This document shows, in pieces, positions 29,255-37,827 of a stretch of 64,000 bases of DNA. The notes under the pieces were generated by a model. The model worked only from the letters and a program-made list of their open reading frames with translations. It searched no databases and was not told the DNA's origin. This stretch comes from Candidatus Omnitrophota bacterium (lineage in GTDB: Bacteria; Omnitrophota; JACPQZ01): contig JACPQZ010000048.1 of the NCBI GenBank assembly GCA_016190205.1, positions 1 to 64,000 of the forward strand, written 5' to 3'. The position numbers were made by a program, and so were the translations under genes. How positions within the stretch are numbered: the first letter of the stretch is position 1; each line of letters starts with the position of its first letter.

Positions 29255-29718
29255 GCAAAGAAAATAAACCAGGAGTGGGTGATAAGGCGCCGGAGTTTAA
29301 GCTGGCTTCAACATCCGGCAGGATGGTGAGCCTTTCCGATTATAAGGATAAGGCCGTGATCCTCTATTTCTATCCCAAAGACTTTACTCCGGGCTGTACG
29401 CAGGAGGCGTGCGACTTTCGGGATGGCCATGCTGCCCTGAAGAAAAAGGGGGCCATCGTTTTGGGCGTAAGCCCCGACCCAGTTGAAAAGCATCAAGAGT
29501 TTGTGAAGGAATACCAACTGCCGTTTGAATTGCTCTCCGACCCCGACCACACGGCGGCCAAGAATTTCGGTGTGTACGGCCAAAAGACCCTCTACGGCCG
29601 TACGTTCATGGGGGTTCAGCGCTCCACGTTTTGTATCGATCCCGAAGGAAAGGTCAAGGCCGTCTTTCCAAAAGTGAAGGTGGACGGACATGTCCAAGAG
29701 GTCCTCGACTGTCTATGA
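29248..29718 (+). CDS. bcp: peroxiredoxin Q/thioredoxin-dependent thiol peroxidase
   Basis: 156 aa. Reduces peroxides using thioredoxin. Peroxidatic Cys in FTPGCTQEACDF, with the resolving Cys five residues on (PrxQ type). Also seen: GVGDKAPEFKL and the C-terminal STFCIDPEGKVKAVF. The GTG start lies in the heptamer array and no ribosome site precedes it, but no other in-frame start fits the conserved N-terminus. Overlaps lhgO by 29 bases. Confidence 0.9.
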   Translation: MNRKENKPGVGDKAPEFKLASTSGRMVSLSDYKDKAVILYFYPKDFTPGCTQEACDFRDGHAALKKKGAIVLGVSPDPVEKHQEFVKEYQLPFELLSDPDHTAAKNFGVYGQKTLYGRTFMGVQRSTFCIDPEGKVKAVFPKVKVDGHVQEVLDCL

Positions 29719-30907
29719 CGTGGGCGTGGTGGGGGGCGGGATTATCGGTCTCGCCGCCGCTTATGTGCTTCTCAAGAGGCGCCCGGGACTAAAGCTCGTT
29801 CTTTTTGAAAAGGAAGCGAGGTTTGCCCAGCACCAGACGGGCCATAACAGCGGGGTGATCCACTCCGGGATTTATTATAAACCCAGCTCGCTCAAGGCCC
29901 GGCTTGCGGTTCGGGGGGGAGCGCTCCTCACAGACTTTTGCGACCGCCATGGGATCCGTTACGTGCGCTGCGGCAAGGTTATTGTGGCGCGCGAGCCCCG
30001 GGAGGTCTCCTACCTCAAGGACCTCCACGAGCGCGCTGGTCAGAACGCCATTCCCGATGTCTCCTTGATCAGCGCGGAGCGGCTCAAGGCGGTCGAGCCC
30101 GCTGTGCAGGGGATTATGGCGCTCTACCTGCCGCAGGTCGCCATTGTAGATTTCCGGGAGGTCGCGGCGGGACTCGCCCGGGAGATCGCGCGCGACGGGG
30201 GCGAGATCCTTGTGGGGGCGCGCCTGACGGGGCTTGGAAAAGGGGCCGCCTGGGTTTTTAAGACGGCGCGCGGCGAATATGAGGCGCGGTCATTGTTAAA
30301 CTGTAGCGGTCTCCACGTGGACCGCATCGCCCGCATGGCGGGCGCAGACCCAAAGGCGCGCATCGTCCCTTTTCGTGGCGAATATTTTGTGCTGCCTCCA
30401 AACCGGGCCTCACTCGTCAACGGGCTCGTTTACCCTGTACCGGATCCAGAGCTTCCCTTTCTGGGCGTGCACTTTACCAAGACCCTGGACGGCGGCGTGC
30501 ACGTGGGGCCGAACGCGGTCCTCTCCTTAAAGAGGGAGGGCTATAGCCGGGCGAGTTTTTCCCTCCGGGATACCGTTGAGCTTTTGAGTTACCGCGGTTT
30601 CTGGAAGATGGCGGCGCGGCACTGGGAGACAGGCCGAAACGAGCTCACTCGCTCAATATGGAAGGGAAAGTTCCTAGAAGAGGCGCGCCGGCTGGTCCCG
30701 TCTCTAGAGCCCGGCGATCTTATCCCGGCGCCCGCCGGCGTTCGGGCACAGGCCGTAAACCGGGAGGGGGGGCTCGAGCAGGATTTCATTCTCGAAGAAG
30801 GGCGCAATAGCCTCCACGTCTTAAACGCCCCGTCTCCGGCTGCGACTGCGTCCCTTGCCATCGGGGAGTACATCGCGGACCATTTTGGGGGAAACTATGA
30901 TAGATAG
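29690..30907 (+). CDS. lhgO: L-2-hydroxyglutarate oxidase-like FAD enzyme
   Basis: 405 aa, DAO-type flavoprotein. FAD-binding VGVVGGGIIGLAAAYVL at the N-terminus, then QHQTGHNSGVIHSGIYYKP and a C-terminal GVRAQAVNREGGLEQDF, diagnostic for LhgO. It oxidises L-2-hydroxyglutarate to 2-oxoglutarate, probably feeding the quinone pool. The start lies inside bcp. An inverted heptamer array starts at its stop codon. Confidence 0.88.
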   Translation: MSKRSSTVYDVGVVGGGIIGLAAAYVLLKRRPGLKLVLFEKEARFAQHQTGHNSGVIHSGIYYKPSSLKARLAVRGGALLTDFCDRHGIRYVRCGKVIVAREPREVSYLKDLHERAGQNAIPDVSLISAERLKAVEPAVQGIMALYLPQVAIVDFREVAAGLAREIARDGGEILVGARLTGLGKGAAWVFKTARGEYEARSLLNCSGLHVDRIARMAGADPKARIVPFRGEYFVLPPNRASLVNGLVYPVPDPELPFLGVHFTKTLDGGVHVGPNAVLSLKREGYSRASFSLRDTVELLSYRGFWKMAARHWETGRNELTRSIWKGKFLEEARRLVPSLEPGDLIPAPAGVRAQAVNREGGLEQDFILEEGRNSLHVLNAPSPAATASLAIGEYIADHFGGNYDR

Positions 30908-31029
30908 AAACCAGAGACCAGTAACCAGTTACCAGATAGATTCCAGAAACCAGATACCAGAAAGTTGCCATGCGAGCTGGTCTCTGGTATCTGGTCTCTT
31001 CTGGTTTCTGGTAACTGGTATCTGGTTAC
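30907..31029. repeat. inverted pair of GNNACCA heptamer arrays
   Basis: Left arm 30907-30959 is built of seven GNNACCA units whose two variable bases differ from unit to unit (AA, AG, TA, TT, AT...). The right arm 30978-31029 is built of the reverse complement, TGGTNNC. The two are separated by 18 bp and can form a long imperfect hairpin in the lhgO 3' UTR. Confidence 0.9.
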
Positions 31030-31062
31030 TTATTCAAAGTCAGGAATCTAGGCGGTGAGAGC

Positions 31063-31263
31063 ATGCCATACGTCAATATCAAAATCGCCAAGGGAAACGT
31101 AACGCAAGACCAGAAGGCCCGCCTCATTCAGGGCGCCACCCGGCTTTTGAAGGACGTTCTGGATAAGGATCCCAAGTCAACTTATGTTGTTATAGATGAG
31201 GTAGATACGGATAATTGGGGGGTAGGTGGAGATAGTTTGACGGCCATTCGCAGCAGGCGCTAA
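31063..31263 (+). CDS. 4-oxalocrotonate tautomerase family protein
   Basis: 66 aa, about the usual size. The N-terminal Pro (MPYVNIKIAKG) acts as the catalytic base once Met is removed. Also seen: QKARLIQGATRLLKDVL and STYVVIDEVDTDNWGVGG. Substrate unknown. It follows lhgO and the hairpin-forming repeat. Confidence 0.88.
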   Translation: MPYVNIKIAKGNVTQDQKARLIQGATRLLKDVLDKDPKSTYVVIDEVDTDNWGVGGDSLTAIRSRR

Positions 31264-31285
31264 TTTTATGGTACAATTAATTCTT

Positions 31286-31304
31286 AGTCATTAAACTAAG
31301 TGAT
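31286..31304. promoter_or_regulatory. small inverted repeat upstream of secreted-protein gene
   Basis: CTTAGT-N6-ACTAAG, 30 bases before the ATG at 31334. It could be an operator or a leader hairpin; a -10-like TACAAT lies just before it. Confidence 0.35.
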
Positions 31305-31333
31305 AATAGGTAAAAGTTAAAGGAGGAAAGGTC

Positions 31334-32539
31334 ATGAGATACCAAGCCATTCTTTTGAGTTTCATCTTCTTTGTGGCATTTGGGGTTGCGTCGGCAGGGG
31401 CCCAGGATTTACCCGAGGTCGCTGTGGAGCGCTCCGAAGCCCTCTGCGGGACGGACCCAAATCTAGGGCACATCCTGAAGGAGGTCCACCGGGCGATCGG
31501 CGAGCACCGTTTGCAGACGACCGGTTCGGCCGAAATCGTTGTGTCGGGTACCCTGAATGTGGATATCGGGGATATTGCGGTCTTGGAAGATCGGGGAGAC
31601 CTTGTGACCTCCGTACTTTTTGTGGGAAGGGGAAAACCGAGGCCCGGGTATGTAACCGATACGACCGAGATCGTACAGCGTTTTTACAGCACCCACTCCG
31701 ATAGCTACGATACGGTTATCATCTTTGTCGGCTCCACTTTTTCAGCCCAGGTGGAACCTGAAAGCGGATTTGCCTTTTCCCAGGGAGTGCGAAACGATGT
31801 CCTGGGGATCGGTCTCCCGATTTATAATGACACGGCCCTCTTTGGGCTTTCCACCGCCCAACTTAAAAACTTCGTCAACATGAATGATTTGGGTGAATAC
31901 ACAGGACCCACGTCGAATGTGTCAGCCGGCTCCAGCAATATCACAGGGGTCGAAATCTTAGGGCAGGAGGTCGAGCACCGTTGGGGGGCTTTTGTGAACA
32001 CAAGTGTCGCCGATATCTTGGGCCGCGGCGATGCGCATTGGAGCTTCTTCCTGAATAGCGATGACGATCCGACCACGGGTCCAGGAGCCTCGGTAATGGA
32101 AGGAAATGGCTGGGTGGATAATGGAGACGGTAGTTTTACCACCACCCGTCCCTTTGACAGCTTTTTTGAGTTGGATGAGTACATCATGGGCCTGCGAGGG
32201 GCTGCTGGAGTTGGCCCCATGCTCTTTGTGAAGCAGGCAAAGGGTAAGAAGGGGGGAGTGGGTGAATCCAATCTTCCAGCAGAGGGGGTTACCGTCACGG
32301 GCACCGCTCGTACCGTCACCATTGGGGACGTGATCGCGGCCAATGGCGCGCGCATTCCGGAGTTTGACAATCCCGTCTCGAATCTTGCGTTCATTTTAGT
32401 GGTCCCCGATGATGGGAGCGCTTCAACAGTAACTGCTCCCGACACGGATCTTACCGAGACCAACCAGTTCCGAACGGAGTTTGAGGCATTCTACTCGACA
32501 CAAACGGACGGACTGGGATCGGTCACAACCAATCTTTAG
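31334..32539 (+). CDS. secreted protein with degenerate metallopeptidase-like motif
   Basis: 401 aa with a clear signal peptide (ending SAGAQ) and AAAGGAGG ribosome site. The central segment VEILGQEVEHRWGAFV, followed by HWSFFLNSDDDP, EGNGWVDNGDGSFTT and DEYIMGLRG, resembles a family of secreted gluzincin-like proteins in which HExxH is expected. Here the first His is Gln (QEVEH), so catalysis is doubtful unless this is the norm for its branch. Function unknown. Confidence 0.6.
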   Translation: MRYQAILLSFIFFVAFGVASAGAQDLPEVAVERSEALCGTDPNLGHILKEVHRAIGEHRLQTTGSAEIVVSGTLNVDIGDIAVLEDRGDLVTSVLFVGRGKPRPGYVTDTTEIVQRFYSTHSDSYDTVIIFVGSTFSAQVEPESGFAFSQGVRNDVLGIGLPIYNDTALFGLSTAQLKNFVNMNDLGEYTGPTSNVSAGSSNITGVEILGQEVEHRWGAFVNTSVADILGRGDAHWSFFLNSDDDPTTGPGASVMEGNGWVDNGDGSFTTTRPFDSFFELDEYIMGLRGAAGVGPMLFVKQAKGKKGGVGESNLPAEGVTVTGTARTVTIGDVIAANGARIPEFDNPVSNLAFILVVPDDGSASTVTAPDTDLTETNQFRTEFEAFYSTQTDGLGSVTTNL

Positions 32540-32587
32540 GGCGGGCCGAAACAGGACTTCACCCAACTGCTTTTTGACGAATCGGTC

Positions 32588-33343
32588 ATGAAATTTGTCT
32601 CCTGGAATGTAAACGGCATCCGCTCGATTCTCACGAAGGGATTTCTCACTTTCGTCAGGGAATCCGACCCGGATGTCCTATGTGTCCAGGAAACCAGGGC
32701 TGTCGAGGACGAGGCGGGTCTAAAGCTCGAGGGTTACCATGCCTTTTGGAACCCGGCGCAGAAAAAGGGTTATGCCGGCACGGCCGTTTTTTCGAAGGTA
32801 AAACCCCTGGCCGTGACCCGTGGTTTAGGTGTACTCGAGCACGACGGCGAGGGGCGGGTTATCACCCTGGAGTTTAAAGATTTTTTCCTCGTCAACGTAT
32901 ACACCCCGAATTCCCAGAGGGGGCTCACACGCCTCAAGTACCGGACCGGGGAATGGGACGTGGATTTTTTGAAATATGTGAAGACCCTCGAGCGAAAAAA
33001 GCCCGTGGTCTTTTGCGGCGATCTCAACGTGGCGCACAAGGAGATTGACCTCGCGCGCCCCAAGGACAACCGCCGGAACGCGGGGTTTACTGATGAGGAG
33101 CGGGCAAGTTTCGACGCCATCGTTCGGAGCGGTTTCCTGGATGCCTTCCGGGAGTTTGAAAAAGGCGGCGGCCATTATACCTGGTGGAGCTATATGAACG
33201 GGGCCCGAGAAAGGAACATCGGGTGGCGCATCGATTATTTTTTAATCTCTCCCGCCCTAAAGCACCGACTGAGAAGCTCCGCGATCCATCCCGAAGTGGG
33301 GGGATCCGATCACTGCCCGGTCGCCATGGTGATGGGCTCGTGA
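32588..33343 (+). CDS. xth: exodeoxyribonuclease III/AP endonuclease
   Basis: 251 aa, EEP fold. Metal and catalytic residues seen: MKFVSWNVNGIRS, CVQETRA, VNVYTPNSQRG, CGDLNVAHKEIDLARPK and the terminal GGSDHCPVAM. It cuts DNA 5' to abasic sites in base excision repair. The final codons overlap the CYTH gene. Confidence 0.93.
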   Translation: MKFVSWNVNGIRSILTKGFLTFVRESDPDVLCVQETRAVEDEAGLKLEGYHAFWNPAQKKGYAGTAVFSKVKPLAVTRGLGVLEHDGEGRVITLEFKDFFLVNVYTPNSQRGLTRLKYRTGEWDVDFLKYVKTLERKKPVVFCGDLNVAHKEIDLARPKDNRRNAGFTDEERASFDAIVRSGFLDAFREFEKGGGHYTWWSYMNGARERNIGWRIDYFLISPALKHRLRSSAIHPEVGGSDHCPVAMVMGS

Positions 33344-33870
33344 CCGAGATCGAAGTCAAGATCCTCGAGATAGACCGAAGGCCCATCGAGAAGAAACTCA
33401 TCGAATGGGGCGCCCGGAAGCAATTCGACGGGCGTCTCCGCAATCTCTTTTTCGACTTTGCCGATGGCTCCGTGCGAAAAGACAAGGGTGTGATTCGTCT
33501 CCGGACCAAGGGCGAGCGTACCGTCTTCGCCTTTAAAAAAATCCTGGGTCAAAAGAAAGCCAAGGTTTGCAAAGAAATCGAGGTGGAGGTCTCTGATTTT
33601 AAGGCCATGCAGGAGATCCTAGCCGGCATGGGGCTTAAAGCCTGGTCTAATATGTTGAAACACCGCACCTCCTACCGCCTCCCTCACGCCCAGTTTGAAT
33701 TCGATCGCTACCTCGGTCAATATTCCCATATCCCGGAATTCCTTGAAATCGAAGCCGAGAATGAAGCCCTCATCTGGAACTACGCCCGGCGGCTTGGGTT
33801 TCGGAAGGAGCAGATCCTCCCCTGGTCCACGTTTGAGCTCGTCAAACACTATGCCAAGTTAGGACGATGA
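33340..33870 (+). CDS. CYTH-domain (CyaB-like) protein
   Basis: 176 aa from the GTG at 33340, which overlaps the xth stop; longer readings from 33184 run through xth. N-terminal ExExK motif (TEIEVKIL) and alternating basic/acidic strand residues of the triphosphate tunnel fold (VIRLRTKGERTVFAFKK, KEIEVEV, FEFDRYL, FLEIEAEN). Family members act as class IV adenylyl cyclase or thiamine/inorganic triphosphatase; the substrate cannot be read from sequence. Confidence 0.85.
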   Translation: MTEIEVKILEIDRRPIEKKLIEWGARKQFDGRLRNLFFDFADGSVRKDKGVIRLRTKGERTVFAFKKILGQKKAKVCKEIEVEVSDFKAMQEILAGMGLKAWSNMLKHRTSYRLPHAQFEFDRYLGQYSHIPEFLEIEAENEALIWNYARRLGFRKEQILPWSTFELVKHYAKLGR

Positions 33871-33965
33871 ACGTAGTATACATGTACTGCAAGGACTCCC
33901 ACCAATAAGTATCGTAACATATTCCAATGCATATAGTTATAAAACTGGATTATTTTAGTCCGATT

Positions 33966-33974
33966 TGATATAAT
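33966..33974 (+). promoter_or_regulatory. extended -10 promoter of rrf2/suf operon
   Basis: TGATATAAT, a consensus extended -10 element with a poor -35. Transcription would start about 33981, at the first base of the perfect palindrome. Confidence 0.6.
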
Positions 33975-33980
33975 TAATGT

Positions 33981-34023
33981 GCAGACACCCTTGTGTGTCT
34001 GGCAGACACACAAGGGTGTCTGC
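33981..34023. repeat. perfect 21-bp-arm palindrome in the suf leader
   Basis: Arms 33981-34001 and 34003-34023 are exact inverted copies (GCAGACACCCTTGTGTGTCTG) around one central base. A shortened relative occurs at 63412-63433. It may be a REP-like element; in this place it would form a very stable hairpin at the 5' end of the suf mRNA and could also be a regulator site. Confidence 0.9.
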
Positions 34024-34036
34024 GCCGAGGCAAGCT

Positions 34037-34480
34037 ATGCGCTTTACGACTAAGACGGAATATGGGTTGGTATGCCTGGTCTATTTGGCCAAACGGCCCT
34101 TGGGTCAGATGGTCACGGTACGGGATGTGGCCAGTGACGAGCACTATTCCCCTGCCTTTGCTGAAAAGATTTTTCAGAGGCTCCGCTCAGCCAAGATCGT
34201 GACCTCGCATCAGGGTAAGCAGGGAGGATATACGCTCGCGCGGCCTCCCGCAGAGATTACGTTAAGGGAAATAATAGAGGCCCTGGATGGCGAGACGTTT
34301 AAAGTTTTTTGTGAGCCACGCACCAGGGAAACGATTGTCTGCACGCACTTTTCCACGGATATGTGTCTCGTAAGTCCCGTATGGATGAGAACGAAAGAGG
34401 TCCTGGACCACTTTTTCGGTTCGATCTCTTTGGAGATGCTGGCAAATGGAAAATACGGATCCGATCGCGCTTCGGCCTGA
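34037..34480 (+). CDS. Rrf2-family transcription regulator, likely Fe-S sensing
   Basis: 147 aa from the ATG at 34037; an earlier in-frame ATG lies within the palindrome. Winged helix: MRFTTKTEYGLVCLVYLAK, AEKIFQRLRSAKIVTSHQGKQGGY. Three Cys (92, 102, 110) are spaced differently from IscR (C-x5-C-x5-C) but in the same region, so an Fe-S cluster is plausible. Heads the SUF operon and probably controls it. Confidence 0.88.
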   Translation: MRFTTKTEYGLVCLVYLAKRPLGQMVTVRDVASDEHYSPAFAEKIFQRLRSAKIVTSHQGKQGGYTLARPPAEITLREIIEALDGETFKVFCEPRTRETIVCTHFSTDMCLVSPVWMRTKEVLDHFFGSISLEMLANGKYGSDRASA

Positions 34481-35612
34481 ACGGGCGGACGCGAGCCCCC
34501 GCCCCGAGGCCCAGATTAGGTTTGTCATCCCCGTGGCGAGCGGGAAGTGCGGGGTAGGGAAATCCACTGTGAGTGCCAACCTGGCCTTCGCCCTGGCCAA
34601 AAGGGGGTTCCGTGTGGGGCTTATGGATGCAGATGTGTACGGTCCCAGCATCCCGACCCTCATGGGGACAGAGGGTCAGCCCACAAAGGCTGAAAGCGGT
34701 AAGATCCGGCCTCTTACGCGGGGGCCGATCAAGATCATTTCGACAGCCTTTTTTATTCCGAGGGGCGAGGCGGTCATCTGGCGCGGCCCCATGCTTCATA
34801 AAATGATCGGCGATTTTTTGAACCAGGTGGATTGGGGAAGCCTGGATTATTTGATCACGGATCTCCCCCCGGGAACTGGAGACGTGCAAATCAGCCTTTG
34901 TCAGAAGATCCGTTTGACCGGGGCCGTTATTGTATCGACCCCGCAGGACCTCGCCTTTCATGTCGCCGAAAAAGCGATTTCGATGTTTAAAAAACTCCAG
35001 ACCCCGATACTCGGAATCATAGAAAACATGAGCGGCTATGCGTGCTCGCACTGCGGCCATGTGGAAGAAATATTCGGCCGGGGCGGCGCCAGAAAGCATG
35101 CTGAAGAGGCTGGGATCGAGTTTTTGGGCGAGATACCGCTTTCTACGGACATTCGTATCACCTCGGATTCAGGCAAACCTATTGTCGAGGAGAAGCCGGA
35201 TTCCACAGCGGCCAAGGCATTCTTTGCAATTGCCGACAGGCTCGTGGCGGCCGTGGAAGCCCGGGAGCAAGCCGGCGGCCAAGGTGCGGGGCCGGGACTT
35301 AAGGCGGTCACCCAGCCCGCTAAGGCAGAAATCAGGATGGAATGGACCGACGGACACGTGAGCCTGTTTAAGGCCTATGACCTGCGCCTCGCCTGTCCCT
35401 GCGCCGCGTGCGTGGATGAACGGACGGGCGAGATGAGGATAAATCCTGCCCAGATCTCAAAGGAGGTCTACCCTGTGAAGTTTGAGCGGGTGGGGAGCTA
35501 TGGCCTGGGCTTCCGCTGGAGCGACGGCCATTCTACGGGAATCTACACCCATGCCCGGCTGCGCGCGCTGTGTTCGTGCGCAGACTGTCAAAAGAGAAGG
35601 ATGTCGAAATGA
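34446..35612 (+). CDS. Mrp/NBP35-type Fe-S carrier ATPase fused to DUF971
   Basis: 388 aa. Deviant Walker [10 protein letters not shown] (about 33-41; the usual middle Gly is Cys), [23 protein letters not shown] and a CxxC (CSHCG, about residue 200) typical of ApbC/Mrp. After a linker, residues about 295-385 form a DUF971 domain ([27 protein letters not shown]...) with extra Cys. The fused domain may deliver or bind clusters. It overlaps rrf2 by 35 bases and sufB by four. Confidence 0.88.
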   Translation: MENTDPIALRPERADASPRPEAQIRFVIPVASGKCGVGKSTVSANLAFALAKRGFRVGLMDADVYGPSIPTLMGTEGQPTKAESGKIRPLTRGPIKIISTAFFIPRGEAVIWRGPMLHKMIGDFLNQVDWGSLDYLITDLPPGTGDVQISLCQKIRLTGAVIVSTPQDLAFHVAEKAISMFKKLQTPILGIIENMSGYACSHCGHVEEIFGRGGARKHAEEAGIEFLGEIPLSTDIRITSDSGKPIVEEKPDSTAAKAFFAIADRLVAAVEAREQAGGQGAGPGLKAVTQPAKAEIRMEWTDGHVSLFKAYDLRLACPCAACVDERTGEMRINPAQISKEVYPVKFERVGSYGLGFRWSDGHSTGIYTHARLRALCSCADCQKRRMSK

Positions 35613-37045
35613 AGCCGGTAGAGCGTCTCGTCAACCAGGAGTATCAGTACGGGTTCGTTACGAACGTCGAGGCGGAGACTGCGCCCCGGGGCTTAAGCGA
35701 AGATATCATCCGTTTTATTTCCGACAAAAAGCACGAACCCTCCTTCATGCTCGAATGGCGCTTGAGGGCCTACCGGCAGTGGCTCAAGATGAGCGAGCCC
35801 GCCTGGCCGAACGTGCTTTATCCCAAGATCGATTATAAGGACATTATTTATTATTCCGCTCCTAAGAAGAGATCGGATGGCCCTAAGAGCTTGGAGGAGG
35901 TGGATCAGGAGATACTGGCCACCTACGAGAAGTTAGGCATTCCGCTCGAGGAGCAGAAGCGACTGGCGGGCGTTGCGGTGGACGCGGTCTTTGACAGCGT
36001 ATCCGTGGCGACTACTTTTAAGGAAACGCTCGCGAAGGCAGGAGTCATCTTTTGCTCGTTCAGCGAGGCGGTGGAAAAACACCCGGATTTGGTCAAGAAA
36101 TACTTGGGTACGGTTGTCCCCCACACGGATAATTTTTATGCCTCCTTAAATTCCGCCGTCTTTAGCGACGGGTCGTTTGTGTACGTTCCCAACGGCGTGC
36201 GCTGTCCGATGGAGCTCTCCACGTATTTTAGGATCAATGCGGCCGACACGGGCCAGTTTGAGCGCACCCTTATCATTGCCGATGAGGGTGCCTACGTGAG
36301 CTACCTGGAGGGTTGCACAGCCCCCTTGCGCGATAAGAATCAGCTGCATGCCGCGGTGGTCGAGCTCGTGGCGCTCGAGGGCGCGGAGATCAAGTATTCC
36401 ACCGTGCAGAACTGGTATCCGGGGGATAAGGAAGGAAAGGGCGGCATCTATAATTTCGTAACCAAGCGCGGCAAGTGCGCGGGCGCCAGTTCAAAGATCA
36501 GCTGGACGCAGGTCGAGACGGGCTCGGCCATTACCTGGAAATACCCGAGCGTGATCCTACAGGGCGATAACTCCGTGGGGGAATTTTACTCGGCGGCCTT
36601 GACCAATAACTATCAGCAGGCGGATACCGGCACCAAGATGATCCACATCGGGAAGAATACGCGCAGTACCATCATTTCCAAGGGGATCGCGGCCGGGCAC
36701 GGGCGCAACACGTACCGGGGGCTCGTCAAGGTCATGCCGGGTGCCACGGGGGCCCGCAACTACACGCAGTGCGATTCGCTCCTGATGGGTTCCCGGGCGA
36801 GCGCCAACACCTTTCCTTACATTGAAGTCAAGAACCGGACGGCGCAGGTCGAGCACGAGGCGACCACGTCCAAGATTGGGGAGGATCAGCTTTTCTACTG
36901 CATGGCCCGCGGCCTCTCGGGCGAGGACGCCGTGTCCATGATCGTGAACGGTTTTTGCAAGGAGGTATTTGGGCATCTGCCCATGGAATTTGCGGTGGAG
37001 GCTACGAAACTTTTGAACGTGAGTTTGGAGGGAAGCGTCGGATAA
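35609..37045 (+). CDS. sufB: SUF scaffold protein SufB
   Basis: 478 aa from the ATG at 35609, which overlaps the preceding stop; this gives the usual length. Typical segments: [57 protein letters not shown], and near the end [21 protein letters not shown]. SufB with C and D forms the cluster-building scaffold. The stop overlaps the sufC start. Confidence 0.95.
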   Translation: MKPVERLVNQEYQYGFVTNVEAETAPRGLSEDIIRFISDKKHEPSFMLEWRLRAYRQWLKMSEPAWPNVLYPKIDYKDIIYYSAPKKRSDGPKSLEEVDQEILATYEKLGIPLEEQKRLAGVAVDAVFDSVSVATTFKETLAKAGVIFCSFSEAVEKHPDLVKKYLGTVVPHTDNFYASLNSAVFSDGSFVYVPNGVRCPMELSTYFRINAADTGQFERTLIIADEGAYVSYLEGCTAPLRDKNQLHAAVVELVALEGAEIKYSTVQNWYPGDKEGKGGIYNFVTKRGKCAGASSKISWTQVETGSAITWKYPSVILQGDNSVGEFYSAALTNNYQQADTGTKMIHIGKNTRSTIISKGIAAGHGRNTYRGLVKVMPGATGARNYTQCDSLLMGSRASANTFPYIEVKNRTAQVEHEATTSKIGEDQLFYCMARGLSGEDAVSMIVNGFCKEVFGHLPMEFAVEATKLLNVSLEGSVG

Positions 37046-37827
37046 TGTTAGACATTCGCGATCTACACGTCCGCGTGGGCGGAGCGGAAATATTGAAAGG
37101 CATTGATCTAAAGATTGGTGCAGGGGAGGTCCACGCCATCATGGGGCCTAACGGATCGGGCAAGAGCACCCTCACGCAGGTTTTGGCCGGAAATCCCCAA
37201 TACGAAGTGACCCGGGGAGAGGTGCTTTATGAAGGAAAGGAACTCTTGAAGATGGAGCCCGAGAATCGCGCGCGGGAGGGAGTTTTTCTCGCGTTTCAGT
37301 ATCCGGTAGAGATCCCTGGTGTCAATAATGCCTATTTCCTTAAAGCCGCCTTAAATGAGATCCGGGCTCACCGAGGAAAGCCTCCCCTAGACGCCATGGA
37401 GTTTTTGGAGCTTCTTAGAGAAAAGCTCAAGCTCGTAGGCATGGATGAAGGATTTAAAAACCGGCCCGTAAACCAGGGCTTTTCGGGCGGTGAAAAGAAA
37501 CGCAATGAGATGCTCCAGCTCGCCGTCCTGGAGCCCAAGCTCGCCATACTGGACGAAACGGACTCGGGCCTCGACATCGACGCCCTCAAGGCCGTGGCCC
37601 AGGGTGTAAACGCCATGCGTAGTCCCCAACGGGCCATGCTCATCGTGACGCATTATCAAAGGCTTCTCAATTACATCACACCGGACAGGGTGCATGTCCT
37701 GGCTGAGGGGAGGATTGCCCTAACCGGCGGGCCGAAGCTTGCCCATGAGCTTGAGGCAAAAGGGTATGATTGGGTCCGGAAGCAGGCCCTCGCGGGCCGG
37801 GCCCTGGCAGGAAAGGAAAAGACGTGA
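37045..37827 (+). CDS. sufC: SUF ATPase SufC
   Basis: 260 aa from the ATG at 37045 (TAATG overlap); the longer frame from 36955 is inside sufB. ABC ATPase: Walker A GPNGSGKST, signature FSGGEKKRNEMLQ, Walker B AILDETDSGLDID, switch His in IVTHYQRLLNYI. The DETDSGLD form is specific to SufC. Confidence 0.96.
   Translation: MLDIRDLHVRVGGAEILKGIDLKIGAGEVHAIMGPNGSGKSTLTQVLAGNPQYEVTRGEVLYEGKELLKMEPENRAREGVFLAFQYPVEIPGVNNAYFLKAALNEIRAHRGKPPLDAMEFLELLREKLKLVGMDEGFKNRPVNQGFSGGEKKRNEMLQLAVLEPKLAILDETDSGLDIDALKAVAQGVNAMRSPQRAMLIVTHYQRLLNYITPDRVHVLAEGRIALTGGPKLAHELEAKGYDWVRKQALAGRALAGKEKT

Noticed and set aside
30907-31029. CRISPR array
   Set aside because: Units are 7 bp with no 20-40 bp spacers and no cas genes; these are short tandem repeats.
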